Source: Linyphia triangularis | Taxonomy: Eukaryota > Arthropoda > Arachnida > Araneae > Linyphiidae | DNA length: 64,000 bases | Direction of reading: 5' to 3' | NCBI GenBank assembly: GCA_963978545.1 | Contig: OZ021732.1 | Span: 45,270,059 to 45,334,058, forward strand | Part shown: positions 22,001 through 37,000 of the stretch, one piece after another | Layout of the letters: every line of letters starts with the position of its first letter | Numbering within the stretch: position 1 is the first letter of the stretch | The notes under the pieces: model-generated | Database searches by the model: none | The model's input: only the letters and a program-made list of their open reading frames with translations | Told to the model about the DNA's origin: nothing | Position numbers and translations under genes: made by a program

Positions 22001-25000
22001 CTTTAGTAGACAATCTATTATGATAGGTTTGGCTAAAAATCATCATTTTGATCTGGTTTTTTCCCTCGTTATAAAGCTATTTATTTTGATATTACTTTTA
22101 GAAACCCAACTGATTGGTTGCGAGATTAATCTTGAGACCTGGACAAACATCTGTGTCCCTAATGTGACTGTGAGCCCTGATTGAAAATGTGTTTTTAAAA
22201 ATAGACTAAATTTTAAGGTTGTGTCATATTTGGCTTTGAAATTTTAGCAGATGGTATTTAGGAATTTAGTTTTAATATATTAAAGTTACCCAGCTAAAAA
22301 TAAATTGGATGGTTATTCTAGGGATTTGTTGATAAAATCAGAAAATCAACAGATTTTATAAAACATCCGATGAGTATTTTAAAAGAAATCTTGTATAAAT
22401 ATTTTCAAGTATCTGTAACTGTTGCACTCATCAAATTTCTTTATAGTTAAATTTGTATTATATTTTATATTATTGAGGTATCAGGTGTAGTTTGAATTTT
22501 TTATTTTTTTTGCTAACTATCACATTTTGAAGCCCAGTATTGCAATGTTATTCCCTCTACGTCCCCAAAATGATTACTGTCCTTGCATGCCTTTATTTTA
22601 TTTTTTTCTTCTAATTAATAATGTGATTAAACCTACTTGAAAACGAATCATGATAAATAAGCTTAAAAAATCAGGAAAATTGAATAACGAGAAAAAAACA
22701 TAACGTTTTATCTTAGTGCCAGATAAATGCTAACTAATCATTGTTACTCTTACTATATTCAATAACTAACTCTTGAGCTTTTGCAACAATTTATGTTTCA
22801 CCTCTTGTTGCTTTTTTCAGCTGATATAGAATTTGTAGCAGATGAAAAGTATAGACAGCAAATACTTGCAGGAAGAGAACTCACACCAAATTTGAAGCCT
22901 TTTAACAAAGTTAAATGCTCATCCATAGTAAGTGTTATTTTTTATACATATTTTAGCATTGCTTAAATTTAAGGCATCATTCACTTGTTAACTTTTTGTA
23001 TATTTTACTAAATACATAGTTAAAATTCTAAACTTTTTATTGTGACTAAAATTTTAAATTAACCTAAATAATTTGAGGTCATTTTCTTCTTATCTTGATC
23101 TACTTAATTGAACATTTACACTTACTTGATAAGATTTTTCATTTAACAATTATTTTGATTCTCAATCGTATTGCAAATAAAGTATCACAGATTTATAGCA
23201 AAAAATTAATCATGATTTGTACGTTAAGTAAAAAAAGTAGAAGGACACTAGATTTTTTTAGAAAAAAGTGTAGCCTTTTACTTAAATTATTTTTATGAAT
23301 AACATTTTATAAGTCATTCGACAAGAAAATATCAGTATCAGAAGCATGAACTTCCAAAACACTTTTTAATGACAACTAAAATGGTTTCTATGATTTGAAA
23401 TTTTCTGTAAAAAAAGTAGAAGAACAGTTATACAATTTATAAAATATAAGTGATATTAGTAAGGAATTTTCTTTCCATGAGCTTTTATTACTTTGAATGT
23501 TCTGCTTGGCAATGAGTTTTACCAAAAAAATATGTTTCTCTGTTTGAAAATTTTTTCCATTAACTATTCAGTTTTCCTCTAAGTTCTGAAATGAATTCAA
23601 ACTGTTTCCTAACAGCATATACTTTATGAAAAAGAATTTCCCAGATATTTACCACTATATTTAAATCAGGGATTTTACTGTTCGTTATATAAAAGGAACC
23701 AGGTTTTAGCTGCTTTGATGGTGTTAATGGATGCTTCGTTTTGTTAAAATATATACTCCTCCTAACGCATCGAATTTTTGCTAAGTTTCAATTTCCTTTT
23801 CTCATTGTCGTTTTAATGTTTCCGACTTTCAAACCTTGTGGAACGAGAATTTTGGGGTTACATATGCAGGGTGGCTACAGAGCCTGGAATTCAGGGAAAT
23901 GTCAGGGTATTTCACTCTTCTGGAAATGTCAGGGAATTTTGTAAAATTACCCTTTAATCAGGGAATTTTGAAATTTTTGAGTTTCCCTTCTGGACATGCC
24001 CCATGCGGATATCTACCTCGGCTCGCTTCACGTGAAGTGGACGCTGTGATGTCATCGCATTGAATACTCTTTTTTTTCATGTACTTTTTTAAGTCCGTCT
24101 ATAAAGGTACTTGGCCAATTTGGGAGAATGACGGTTCCGAACTTTTTCTACTCTTGGCAACTAAGCCTAACTGTCTATATCCCACCCACAACCACCTGTT
24201 GATGCTTCGTTTTTTTTTTTTTTATTATTATTATTTGGGATTATTATTAAGCCTGGAACAATTATTTCTGTTAGATTTCTGATGATCCTATAACTTAGCA
24301 GCGCAGCTATTATGCTATGAACAGGAAACAGCATGTGACATATATTAAAGAAAATAACATGTTTTATTTGTGTTATTTTTTTTAATTAAAAAAACAAGTA
24401 TTTTACTGGTTTTGCTTTACCTTGAAGTTAGCAAGTATGGCTGTAGTTGGGGAATTTTGTATTTTTTAATTAATGTTTTCCATTCTTTTTCATGCTCTAC
24501 TTCTAAAGATGTTTGTTTTGATTTTTACTGTAAATTTATTATGTCGCAATTATATTTTGACTATTTAGATTTAAATTTACTTATTAAATTTTTGTTTTTT
24601 TAAATTCTCCATTGTTTGGTTTTTTGGATTATAGCGCACATGAGAGAATTTTGAAGAAATCTTCTGGAAATCAGGGAATTTTGTTTCTCAAATTTTGTAG
24701 CCACCCTACATATGTTATTTAGGCTTTGGCAATAACATATACAGAAAAATTCTGTCATTTTTGAGTCAATTATGTTAGTTATCCCCTGACAAAGTTACTA
24801 TGATAGACAAATATACCCTTTTTTCCAATTGTTTATTTCTTTGTTATTTATTAATTATTTGCTGTAATTTCTTTTTTCATATCCAACTGTTATCCAGACC
24901 ATCAAACTTCCTACATCCATTTCTCGGGTTGAATAAAAAAATTCTTCGTTCATCAGAACTATCAGTAGTATTGGCAACCGTTCAAATGTCTAAGTTAATA

Positions 25001-28000
25001 TTTTTCTCACCTGTAAACATTACAGAAGTCAATTTGGTGGCTCATAACATACATTATTTTGTCCAACACAAATTAGCACAAATGTTTGATTCCACTTTGA
25101 ATGATGCTTCTGACCTTTGAAAATGTAGTTTTTGTAACCTCTTTATGCAGTTGTAAACTGTTTTTTGCCTTGACATATAATCAAGTCCTACTTGAATTCA
25201 ACCTTTTTCAATACTTCCATGGTTCTTTTTAAACTCTAGAGCAACTTTTCTTTCATCACGAAGCTTTAAAATTGTAGGCTAATCAGTCTTCTTTGTCTTC
25301 GCTTGCTGTCTAGGTTTCTGTAAGAAACTATTAATATATGTGCAATCTCTCTAATACTGTTACCATACTTTTTATACGCCATAATTTTATCTTTTTGACT
25401 ACAATTTAAAGACTTCATTAGGCATTATGAAAAGCTAAAAATTCATGAAATTTTTAAGAAAACAAGCTTTTCTCAGCAAAAGAACTTTAAAAAAAAAAAA
25501 AAATCCCCTCTTTTTAACTGTGCATAATCCACAAAATTAAAAGTTTTACTTTTTTTTTTTACATACTCAAAATCATGAATACTAATTTTTATAATTCACA
25601 TAAGTGGTAGAAAATTAGTTTTTACCTAAAAATAAAGAAAAAAATTTGAAACAAGATCTATATAAAAATCTTGCAATTTGGTAAGTACATAGAACATGAT
25701 TTACAAAAAGCAACTGTCTTAGGTTTTTTTATTTTATGATTATTTTTTATTTTATTATGCAGTGTATGATGATATGAGCCTGTTAAAAAAAGGAATTTTG
25801 AAGGAAAAGTAAAGAGAAAGCATAAATCACTTAAAACAACAACAAAAAAAATAGACTTTTTAACTTCAATTATTTTTGGCCAACAAAATACTGAATTATT
25901 TTAGTGTCATTGATTAGCAAGAAGTATTTGCCTCAAATAAGAGGATGACTTTTAATCCAAGGCCAACTATAACATTATATCCTAATTTAATTTCAAAAAG
26001 GCTAATTAGGAATATTTGATAATTTAATTCCATAATTTTTTATAATTTTAATTGTAGAATATGTATTGTACATAAACAGATCAATCATTACTTTGGATGA
26101 AAGAAAATTATTTTAGTATTAAAAAAAGCAGAACAATTAGCTTAAAGTTTTTGAACATCATTTATTTGTTAGATTGAATACTGTATTTTAATGCTTATTA
26201 TTCAACTTACTTGAATAGTTTTTTTTTATTTGTAACCTGTACCTTCTTCAGCAAATAATAGATAGTTTGGCATAATATGTTACATCTAATGAATGAATTT
26301 TACTTTAAAAGTAATTGAACTGCCTACTCTATTTATTTTGCTTATTCCTATTTAGTATGAAAGGCAGTCGCTGTTTAAATCTTCTCAGGCACCTTTTGAC
26401 ATTAAAACAGCCCTCAAGAGACTAGAAGACGAAGGTAAAACTTTTCTCTGTTTGAAATTTGCTCTTTCCCTAAAAAGGAAAAAAAAAAAAAACTTTTATT
26501 AAGATTAAATAGATTTTTCAGTTTTGTAATGTTATAGTATACCAAAAGAAAGTTACTTATAGAAGTCCTTCAGTTTTAAAATTGATTTGGTATTTGCTAC
26601 GAAATCATTTAGAAAACACTTTTTTATTAAACTTGAGAGAAACTCTCAAACCCGGTAGCAGAAAATGCAAGACGGACGTCGCAGATTTTTCAGCAGCCTG
26701 CAAATCATTTCACAAATCTGAATCTAAAAAAAAAAAAAAATTGTTAAGTCCGATTTGTAAGTTGGTTGATTTAAGTCAACGCGCATGCACGATACTTCAT
26801 TTCATTAAATAGCAATCGGAATCGTGATGCTCTCCATTCTCGATTTTACGGAGATTGTATAAAAACATAATGAGTTCTGTTTGCTTTCGCGAGTTGGTGT
26901 GTAGTGGTTAGCTTCACTAAAAGTTACTCTGATGTAAGGACCGCTATTGCCGAGAATCGCGCAGCTAAGACGGGAGATATCACTGATATTTACGTCGTTG
27001 CGATGTTTCTTTTGGAGAGTGTTATGGCGATATAATAACCACTATTTCGAAGGTTTGCACTTCAATAGTAGTCACCATCGCCAATGGTTGTGATAGTCAA
27101 TTTCATAGAGTATTACGTCGATATAATCATCTCTATTGCATAGATTTCCAGATCTCTACTGATATATTTCGCGCTAACTCTGATATATACATTGGTATAA
27201 TGGTCATTTTTGCAAATTGTTACTTTGATGTAATTGCCCAGATTTGTGCCGGTAAGGTGGCCGATATTTGCGTCGGAGTATTTTCACCTAGGTTTAAGCC
27301 TAAAGAGGAGAATCGTGATGCCGGTGAGAATCGTGATGCCGTTTTGAGGTTATTCAACTAGGCTTGTGCTGATGTGGCAGCCGTTATGTCCGTGTTTAGT
27401 GTGAAGATCGCTTTCGTCGTTTGGTTTGAATTTATACAGAATGATTAGAATTTTAATTTAAGATACAATAATTTTAAATATTTCTGTTTTAATATTTAAT
27501 TTATTTTGTCAAATTTCTATGTTTATGTAAAACAGGAATTTTTAATAAAATTGACAAATAAGGTGCTTATGTATTTTATGCAAACTTTAAAAAAAAAATA
27601 ATAATTACTCTGCAGATTATTTTCTAATACCCAAATTGGTGTCACACACTGCCAGAAAAGTTTCTGCTACTGGGATCCCAAGTTTAATTAAAAAGCTCTA
27701 TTTACTTTCCCCTTTAATAAAAAATATAGTTTAAGCTCACTTAAAAAATACTTAAGATGATATATTCAAAATGAATTACTTAGTGTATAACATTTTATAT
27801 TTCTTCCTTTATTTATAAATAAGTTGGTTGTTACTAACTGATAATTAAAAGCTGTTATTTTGTTTGCAAAGATTGAAATGCTTACTTGCTGGAGTACAGA
27901 ATTTTTGTAGTTTACCTACTCTCACTTTTTTTTTAAAGTAAAAATTTTAATTTTTTAGGACGAAGAATATCAATGATGAAAATGAATGGTGCACATCCTG

Positions 28001-31000
28001 ATTCGTTGGCATCACCTTCTAAGGTATGCTCTTTTGATTTTATCTCCTTCTACCGTTAATATGCTGTTGTTTTTAGGCAGGTTTTCTTTGATAAACCATA
28101 TGGATAAAGAATATTTAAACACAATGTAAGAGAAACAGTTTGAAGGAACGTTACATCTGCCAATTCCCTATTTTCTCCAAGATGCTCCAAAATACTTATT
28201 TTCAGCCAAACTGCTCTGGAAGTTCTCTGTTTTAACAATTTTACTCTGAAATTAATCAAATTTGACAACGGTACTAATTGAAACCTGAAATAGGGTGGAC
28301 TGATTGTATTGGACGAGGAGTTTAAAAAAACTAAAATTCACCATTCAGAATTTTAATAGAAGAAGACGTTGGCCTCCATAGGGATGACACCAATAGATGA
28401 AAAACTGAAATTTAATATAATTACTATATGTGTGTAAATATGCTTCTGGTTTTAGGAACTTTATTGATAATTATATTTATTGTTTTGTATTTTGTATTTC
28501 TTCAATTAAACTTGACTAATTGAAAATGATTTTACTAAGGTGTAACATAAAATGATACACAATCTTGCCAAATTAGATATTTAGTTTTTTAAAAAATATA
28601 TTTCTATTTGAATTTTAATACTGCACAAAATTAATTTTTCCTCCCAAACTATGTTTTGGGTGCCTTCTATCACAAAATACATATGCAGCTTGCTTCTGAA
28701 AAAGCAATAGTTACTGTCTAAAAACAGTTTGAATTGTCTCTTCCCCCCCCCCCCCCCCCCCCCAGACCCCTATCACCATTTTTCTACATGAAGCTGACAA
28801 TTATAAAATATTGACATTGAGTTAACAGAATTTGGCACATTTTCTAAATTTAGTGACTTTTGCCAAAGTAGTCGTGTTTCTATTCCATGACAATATTCCA
28901 GAATCTATATTAGCTCTGTAGCTGAAATATATTTAAAAATAACGGTTTTTAGAAAGATGTATGCTTACAGCACTTTATTTTGATGTGCGAAATCTCCAAG
29001 ACTACAGGATGAGAGTACGATATTCATAACAACTAGATTAATTGCTCAGTTAAAAATTGTTTTATTAATTAAAAAAATGCACTTTTTCTGTTAAAATTAA
29101 AGTCATATTTATACATAACTTAGTGAATATTCATGCTTCAAAATTTTACCATCGTACCCATTTTCAGCATCATATTTTCATGAGAAATATGACATTCGGA
29201 TTATCGACATTTGAAATTTTGACCCTTTTGTGACCCCTTAAAGTTAGGTAATCAAGATAATAATATTTTATGTTTATCTATGTTGACATTTGTACTTATT
29301 TTGAGAATTGTGATTTGAGAATCATGTGAGTGCTAATGGTGATTCAGTCAGTCCTTGGGTTTCCTATTCACGATTTTTTTTTTTTTTTTATTAAAAAAGC
29401 AATGTCATTAATCTCTCTATTTAAAAAACAAGTAAGGATGTATGTTGTAATCATATTCCAAAAATTTTTGGTGTTTGGACAACTGTGAAATTTTAAAAAT
29501 CAGTAGTTTTTGCATTCTTTTAGTTCCATCCAAAGCCAAAATGTTGAATTTTTAATTAAATTTTAATATTTGGTCGTAATGCTAATCATATGGGGAAAAT
29601 GTTTTCCCTTACTGCTCAACATTGTTAACAATCTGAATAAGTGCTTGAAATATTTTTTTTTTTTTTTTACATTGAAAAAAATAGTGTTATAATCTTTAAA
29701 ATCTTCTCTTGCGTTGAAATAAAAAAATTCCTTGGATGATAAAAAATTAATTTGTTACAATTTTTTTAATGAACACTAACACAAGTGAAAAATAATGCTT
29801 ATCCTGCTATGAACACTTCATAATCCTTGAAAAACATAGGGAAGGTGCGTAGGTCTGGGAGGATGGTGTTACTATCATATGTAAGAGGGGTAGATGGACG
29901 ACAGGATAAAGCATAAAGTCTGATGTCAATAGGATTGTGTAGTTTGGATTTTTATCTGACTTTCGGTATTCAGACAACACTGAAATTTTAAGCATAAGTA
30001 TTTTCAGCCTTAAAATTTATTTAAACTGAGCTGCAATATTAAAAGTCTATTACTTTTTACATTTTTGTAATTCATCAAATACAACAGATGTTATTTCGTT
30101 CCTTTGGTTCTTTTGTGATTTTAAAGTTGGCAATTCGCATTCAATGTCACTTTACCAAGTATTATTTTATTGCGTTATTACTTATCCTGTACAGTTTGGG
30201 TTTAAAATTTGCATTTAATACTCATTCAGTTTTTGTTTCTATATTTATTTCACCTTTGCTGAAAATCTAGAAGTTTAGGTTTTAGTGTATACTTTTTCGG
30301 AACTGGCTTTTTGCAATGAACCTTCTTGTAGGTGGCATCAGCAATTTTTTTTTTTTTTTGTACAGTAAAATGGAATGATCTAAACGAATTTTTCAGTAAA
30401 GGTGTACTTATCTTGAAGAGGGAGGGGAAATATAATAAAAATATATATATTCCTTTGGTTTGCCCCTCCCCCTATTCGCAACAAACTAGAGGAGTACATT
30501 AGCATTGCCGAGCGGTTAGCAGGCAGGGAGCAGAGCTCCTTAGTCTATCAAACAAAAACACCTCCCCTCCAAAAATTATCTACTCATTAGTACCAAAAGA
30601 AATAAAAAGTTGCTTGACCCATCTATAATCATATTTTGGTAATACAAATATATCCAATAGTAAAATAATTTTTAGATTTGTTGCTTAACTGTAGTAAAAA
30701 GCCTATGGAATGGTTATGTCTTTCAGCTCTTAACCAAAACTATAAATGTATAACTACTTTTGTCTTCAAATTGCTAAGATTTGTTTTCCTAAATAATTCT
30801 AAAAAGAATAAAAATGCAAACCATAAATTGTGTAAATTTATTTATTAAATTTAAAAAGAGGGAACAATATGCAATTTTAATATGAATTTTCACAGTATTT
30901 CACACAACAGGTTTTGATAGTCTTGACCTTTTTTTTTAGTTGCCATTATTTTCAATTAAGTGGTTTCAGTAAAAAAAAATGTAGAATAAAGCATTGTTTT

Positions 31001-34000
31001 TAAAGGATGAATAATTATCTTTATGTTAAAAATCTTTACCTTTATTCAATGCATTGTTCTTTCCTATTTAGTATGAAAGGCAGTCACTGTTCAAATCATC
31101 TCAAACACCTTTTGATATTAATACAGCCCTCAGGAGACTGGAAGATGAAGGTAAAACATCTTTATATTAAAATGTGTTTTTACCTCGAAGATGAACCCAG
31201 CTCTTCTAATGTCACTTAAATTAATGAAGCTTTTACAAAATTTTAATATTTTTATGTTGTACTTGAAAGCTTTTCATGAGAATTCATTAATTTTGTAGCT
31301 TATATTAATTAACTAGATTACTGGAATTACTAGATATAGAAAACAGATCACAGTTTCTGTGATTCAACTAATTTTTCACATTTGCTTTCAATTAAACTGT
31401 AGTATGTCATGAAAGCTTTTTGTTAGAGGGCTATTTAAAAGCACAAAAAAAAAATATTTTATATATGCTGCAAATTTACCTTAGAACTTAGGAGAAACCC
31501 AACATCCACCACCTAAGGATCAGGACTATAGACCATATTCTTTCTTCAGAATTAATAATTTACTTTACCTCTCATCTTATCTTCAAAGTAAATATATTTT
31601 ATATTCCTGCTTTCGTAAAAGATTAACTATGCTACTATATATGCTAATGGATAGATTAAAATCTAACTAATCTTACTTTAATTATGGAATGAATGAAGTG
31701 GTTGCACTTGACTAGTTTAATAATAAAAATGTAATCTTAACATTTCAGGTAGAAGAAATTCAGTTATGAAAATGAGTGCTCTTTCATCTTCCCAGGTATA
31801 AATGTTTCACATTTTAATAAACTGTACATTTTTGCATACCTGCCAACTTGTATGGATTATCCGTACAATGTACGGATTTTTACTATTTTGTACGGCTGTA
31901 CGAACAGCTAAAAGAATCGTACGGATTTCACAGTACTTTTCGTTTTTTCCTTAAAACCGTTTTTTGTTGTTGTTGTTTTTTTTTAAATATTAATTCAAGT
32001 CACCAACGAAACCAAAACGGTTTTTAAAAGTTGCCGCGTCAGTCAAAATATTCACACTGCGAGGTTGCGCGTATGTACAAGAATAAAGCGCGTTGGCGGG
32101 GATGCATGTTTTCATCTGTGTTGCTGACGAGATTTGGCAATCCAAACCACTGCTTTGTTGTTTTGGACTTGACAGGTTAATAAAAAAAGCAGAAAATCGA
32201 AAGTGCTTTAGTTTTTTTATTCTTCCTTCTTTTGGACCGGACTCCAACATTGCTCGTAAATAATAGCACTAAACCACTGCACCAAGGATGCATTCTTTTC
32301 AATGGTGTTGCCAACGGGACCTGGCGAACCAAACAACTGTTTCGTTGTCTCGAACTTTAGAGATTAATAAAGAAGTAGAAAACTGAAAGTGTTTTAGTTT
32401 TGTTTTTTTTCATTCTTCCTTCTTTTGTACCGGACTCCAACATAGTGCGTAAATAATAGCACAAAACCACAGCGCCGGGGATGCACTGTTTTCAATGGTG
32501 TTGCCGACAGGACCTGGTGAACCAAACAACTGTTTCATTGTCTCGAACTTAGGAGATTAATAAAGAAGTAGAAAACTGAAAGTGCTTTAGGTTTTTTTTT
32601 TTATTCTTCCTTCTTTTGGACTGTAATAGTACTAAATCGCGGCGCCGGGATGCATTGTTTTCATTTGTGTTGGCGGCACCGAACGACTGTTTCGTTATCT
32701 CGGTAAAGCACTTTCGGTTTTCAGCTTCTTTGTTAGTCTTAATTATCTATTTTAAAATATCCATGTTAAACAATCTTGGTATAAGACTCCAAAAAATATC
32801 AAGTTTTTATTTGGAGTCTTATACCAAGCAGTTTACTTCAAATCATCATAAATTCAAGCAAAGGAACAAATTTTGCATTCTGCTCTATCTATGCATCTGA
32901 TATTAAGATTTCTCATGGAAGATTTACTGATGTCAAAGTTCATATCAATTCTAAAAAACACAGTGACTACATCAAATATAATAATAAGAATTCGAAAGCA
33001 TGCATAATTGATATTTGTGCGTGTGATTAAACACTTTGAATACCACCAACTCCTTGTATGTTTCACGGTAGTTTTTGTGCCATAAAGCATGTTATTTGGG
33101 TGTAATGTAGATTACGATGAAATCTCTGATGAGGTTTATGATTTAAAGTTTAAATTTGATTTATTTTTAAATCCTGGTTAGTATTTTATTTTATAATTTC
33201 CATTCTGTGCTAAAATGTAACAATTTGTTATATTTGGGAGCAATTTAATATTATGCATTTTTTTTTTGCTTTTTTTTTTTTGCATTTGCAAGTGAATTAC
33301 TATTATTTCTATATTACATTCATAAATATTGTCGCTATTTGACTTTCCATGAATCATAGGAATGCAAATATTTGTTGCGTAAAAATTGTACTAATTTGAA
33401 AATACCAATGTTGGCAGGTATGATTTTTGCTTCATGTATTCTTCTTTGATATCTATAGGATATCTCCTCTCTTTCCATAGGATGTGATTTCACACAGAAC
33501 TCCTTTGGCATGCCAGAACATGCATAGATAGATAGATTTGTAATAGTAATCTCTTTTTAGAACCAACATTATTTTATTTCATCTTTTCAAAACAACATTA
33601 TCCTATTTTTAATTCTTTCTCCAATTCATTCATTGGATGCCCCACACACAAATAATTGTGTGGGTAACGCTTAGGTCAGTATCTTTTCTAACAACTCCTA
33701 TAATTAATATTCAGTTTTGCTCGTTGTTGCATTAACTATTTATAACACTTTTTCATGCAGAGAGTATTTTAGTTTTCTGCTAAGCTCAGCAATTCCCACG
33801 GGTTTAATGCACTGATAGTTCACAGTGCTCTCTTGGACGACGGTGCAATCTGTGTTAGGAGCCTATATCAGCTTTAAAAGAAATATCCCAATTTTTTTTT
33901 TTTAAATTACTCCTAAAGTGTTTGAAATTATTCCTTAAATTTTTAGAATTGCCTCTAAAGTTCCTACCTAATTTTTTTAGAAAACGCACCCCCTGATAAT

Positions 34001-37000
34001 GCTAAAAGCGATGATACAGAGTAAAGAAAGCTATTATTTATGAAAATTTCAAATTGAATAGAAATAGGTCATTCTCCTGAAATGTCCAGTCTCAAAGTTT
34101 TTAATTTTTAAGATATCACTTAAGGTACATTTGGACAACATTTAGAAGACTAAAAACTGTTGCTTTAAATTTTTATTAAACATATTTATTTTGAAGATAA
34201 TAATGCTTTAACAAGTAAATTTACAGAAATCATCATTACTATCTTATGCAATCGTGCAGAAACCATATAATTGCTGCAAAAGTCTTTGTTATTTTTGTTG
34301 TAAATAATTATGGACTAATCTTATAAATACACCAAACAGTTCTTTAAAAAGTTTTTTCCCAATAGAAATAAGTTTTCTATTCTAAAAAATAATAGCTACA
34401 ATAAAAAAAAAAAAACTTTAGTTTTACATACTTAACATAAAGTTTATCCTCTATAGCAGCGGTTCCCAATCTTTTTAGTTGTGCAGCCCACCTATTTCGT
34501 AAAAAAACTTCCGAGGCCCACTAACTAATAGAATATGTACATGCGTGAGTCAGTAATTAGTAACTATATTTTTATAAAAAAAAAGGAAATTTATTGTATT
34601 TACTTTGCTGTCACAACTTGAAGAAAACTAAAGAACAAGAGATCAAAGTTAAAAAAAAAAAAATCAATGGGATTTTTGACATTGTTTGTCCTCCACGAGA
34701 TAATCAATGTCTAGATTAAAACTTGATAGTTTTAGCCTCAAATCACTCTCAACTTTCAATTTATACCTGTATTTGTTTTTCAAAAAAAGTAAAGTTGAAA
34801 AGGCTCATTCACATAGATAAGTTGTCGAAAAACCCATCAAATGTCTCAATGCAAGTTTGGCAATGAGGAACTTTCACATTTTTTGATTTTATTTTTTAAA
34901 AAAAGTATGAAAAATTCATGAAAAACAATACCATTCTTTAAAAAATTTGAGCTTGGATAGATAGTTAAAAAAAATATTTAGTTTTTCACAGTGCGATTTG
35001 GCGGGAAAACGTTACTTTTGCGTGTGACGTCACAGAGCAGAAAGTGAACCAGTCTGCTAGACGAGGATGGAGCGAGGTTCCATTTATGGAATTTCGACGG
35101 CTGGTTGGTTGTGTTTATTTCAGCTTTGATCAAGGCATTCTAAGGAAAATTTAAGACTGTGAAAAGTCTGATAAAAATTCTTTCTTCCAGTACAATCTTA
35201 ATTAAATAGAACCCAGAATAAATACAAAAATGTCAGGTTATCAAGGTGCTTGCTTGATAGAGTTATTTTTCCCTCCAGTATGGAATTTAAAACTGTGATT
35301 TAGTAAAAATATTATAAAATGGGTAAAAATAAAGAATTTTTTATTTTCCAAAAGCTGAGATTGGGTGCAAAAAGTGACTGGAATGTATTCGTAAAATAAA
35401 GGATAAATATGAGGAAACTTTTAAAACAATATTACATTTTGCCACGCCTAAAATAAAAAAGAATGATTCGGTTCTGCCGATACCTCTAACTGATATTTAA
35501 CAACTGTTTGACATACATTTTTTGTCTATTTTATTATAATGTTTCCATCAGTGGGAACTTCATCTTTTCTGATAAAATGCACTTAATCCATTTTCAACTA
35601 AATATTCCAATCAATTAATTAAAAAAATAATTTGTCATCACCTTTTTTAAGACAAAATAACTTTTGGAAATTCTTGACACATCTCAACCAAACAGTGCAT
35701 TCTGTAATATAACGACTATGCGACATTTAAATCACCCAGTATTAAAAACATTGGCGTAACTGACGGGAGAGGGGGCAATTTTCTTGGTGATCATTTGTTC
35801 GAGTAGTTTAATTTTTAATAATATGGTATGAATTTTCATAATTTTATGGAGCCTTGGTATTATTCAAGTATCACTCTATAAACAAAAACTGGAATGAAAT
35901 TTTCTTAAAAGAATCAAAGTGGAACGTGTTTAGCTTCTTTTGGAATAATAAAAAATGCTAGTAGTGATTGAATTGACAATATTTATAGACCAATATTTAT
36001 CTGGAGTGCAGATAATAAAACACCTGGATGAGATAACATTCCTTATAACATAACAAAATGAAAGGCTTTTTTTTATATACATCTGCACGTAATAGAATGA
36101 GAGCATATATTGTAAACTGAAAAAGGGAAGTTTACTAAAAGTCAGAACCAACTTGATGGCTGTGGGGTTAGCTGGTCATGTACCATAAGAGCATTAGCAC
36201 AAAAAAATATGGATGAACAAGTACTAAAAAGAGGTTGATTCTTGTACAAGAATCAAATGACTTTGCATAAGAATGAATGGTACACGAATGAAATGAAGAT
36301 TCTTGAAAGTTAAGTTTTGGTTTAATATATATTTTCTGAGAATAAATCAGTCATTTCGAATAGTTCATAATGTATGCAACAATTTGCACTCCGAAACTAT
36401 AGTTAAAAATCAGTCGAGTTGCTTTGCAAATATTAGTCAGTTTAACTGGATTGAATGACAGTTGAATATAACATTTAAAAATATGTCATGTTCTATAAAG
36501 TTAAAGGCAAATATAAATAAAACTGTTCGTAAATTGTACACATACCTTGTAGCTTTCACTCCACGAATTTCAGCTCCAATGAAATCTGGATTGCTTCCTA
36601 AGAAGCATAACACTTCATCGAATCAATTTTTGATAAATTGTCCGATTGCCCTTTATCGAACCCCGGCAAAACAGGCATTTCTAAAGAAATATAACTAAAC
36701 AACAATAACAAAAAATTTATGTATTATGATAATACGCTTAGAAAAAGGGAGAAACGAAACACGAATACAAAGGTTAGCATGAGATTTAAACACTGGACTG
36801 CATCTGCGCTAGAACGTCACAGTTTTTTTATGCATTTTTGGTCATGTGACTTTTGCTTTGATTTCAGCTACTTTAAAACTTGATTTTTAATTAATTGAAA
36901 ACATATCGACAAAAAATAATGACGCCACTGTAATTTATTCATTTGATAATACTAGAAAATACTAAAATTATTCATTTCCCCCACATGTGCAAGTTCCTCA

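Larger units (their letters stand above)
31836..33422. mobile_element. 1.6-kb TIR element, copy 1, with 8-bp target duplication
   Basis: The element starts ATACCTGCCAAC and ends GTTGGCAGGTATG. ATTTTTGC is present on both sides (31828-31835, 33423-33430). Inside are about four units of 170-195 bp, each with GGGGATGCA/GATGCACTG, GTGTTGCC, CAAACAACTG, GATTAATAAAGAAG and GAAAGTGCTTTAG, and then a unique part. No transposase is evident; the open frames on either strand are repeat artefacts. It lies in intron 6, 40 bases after exon 6. Confidence 0.8.

Noticed and set aside
30500..30560. tRNA gene at GCCGAGCGGTTAGCAGGC
   Set aside because: The first arm looks tRNA-like, but no T arm or acceptor stem can be formed; a SINE fragment at most.
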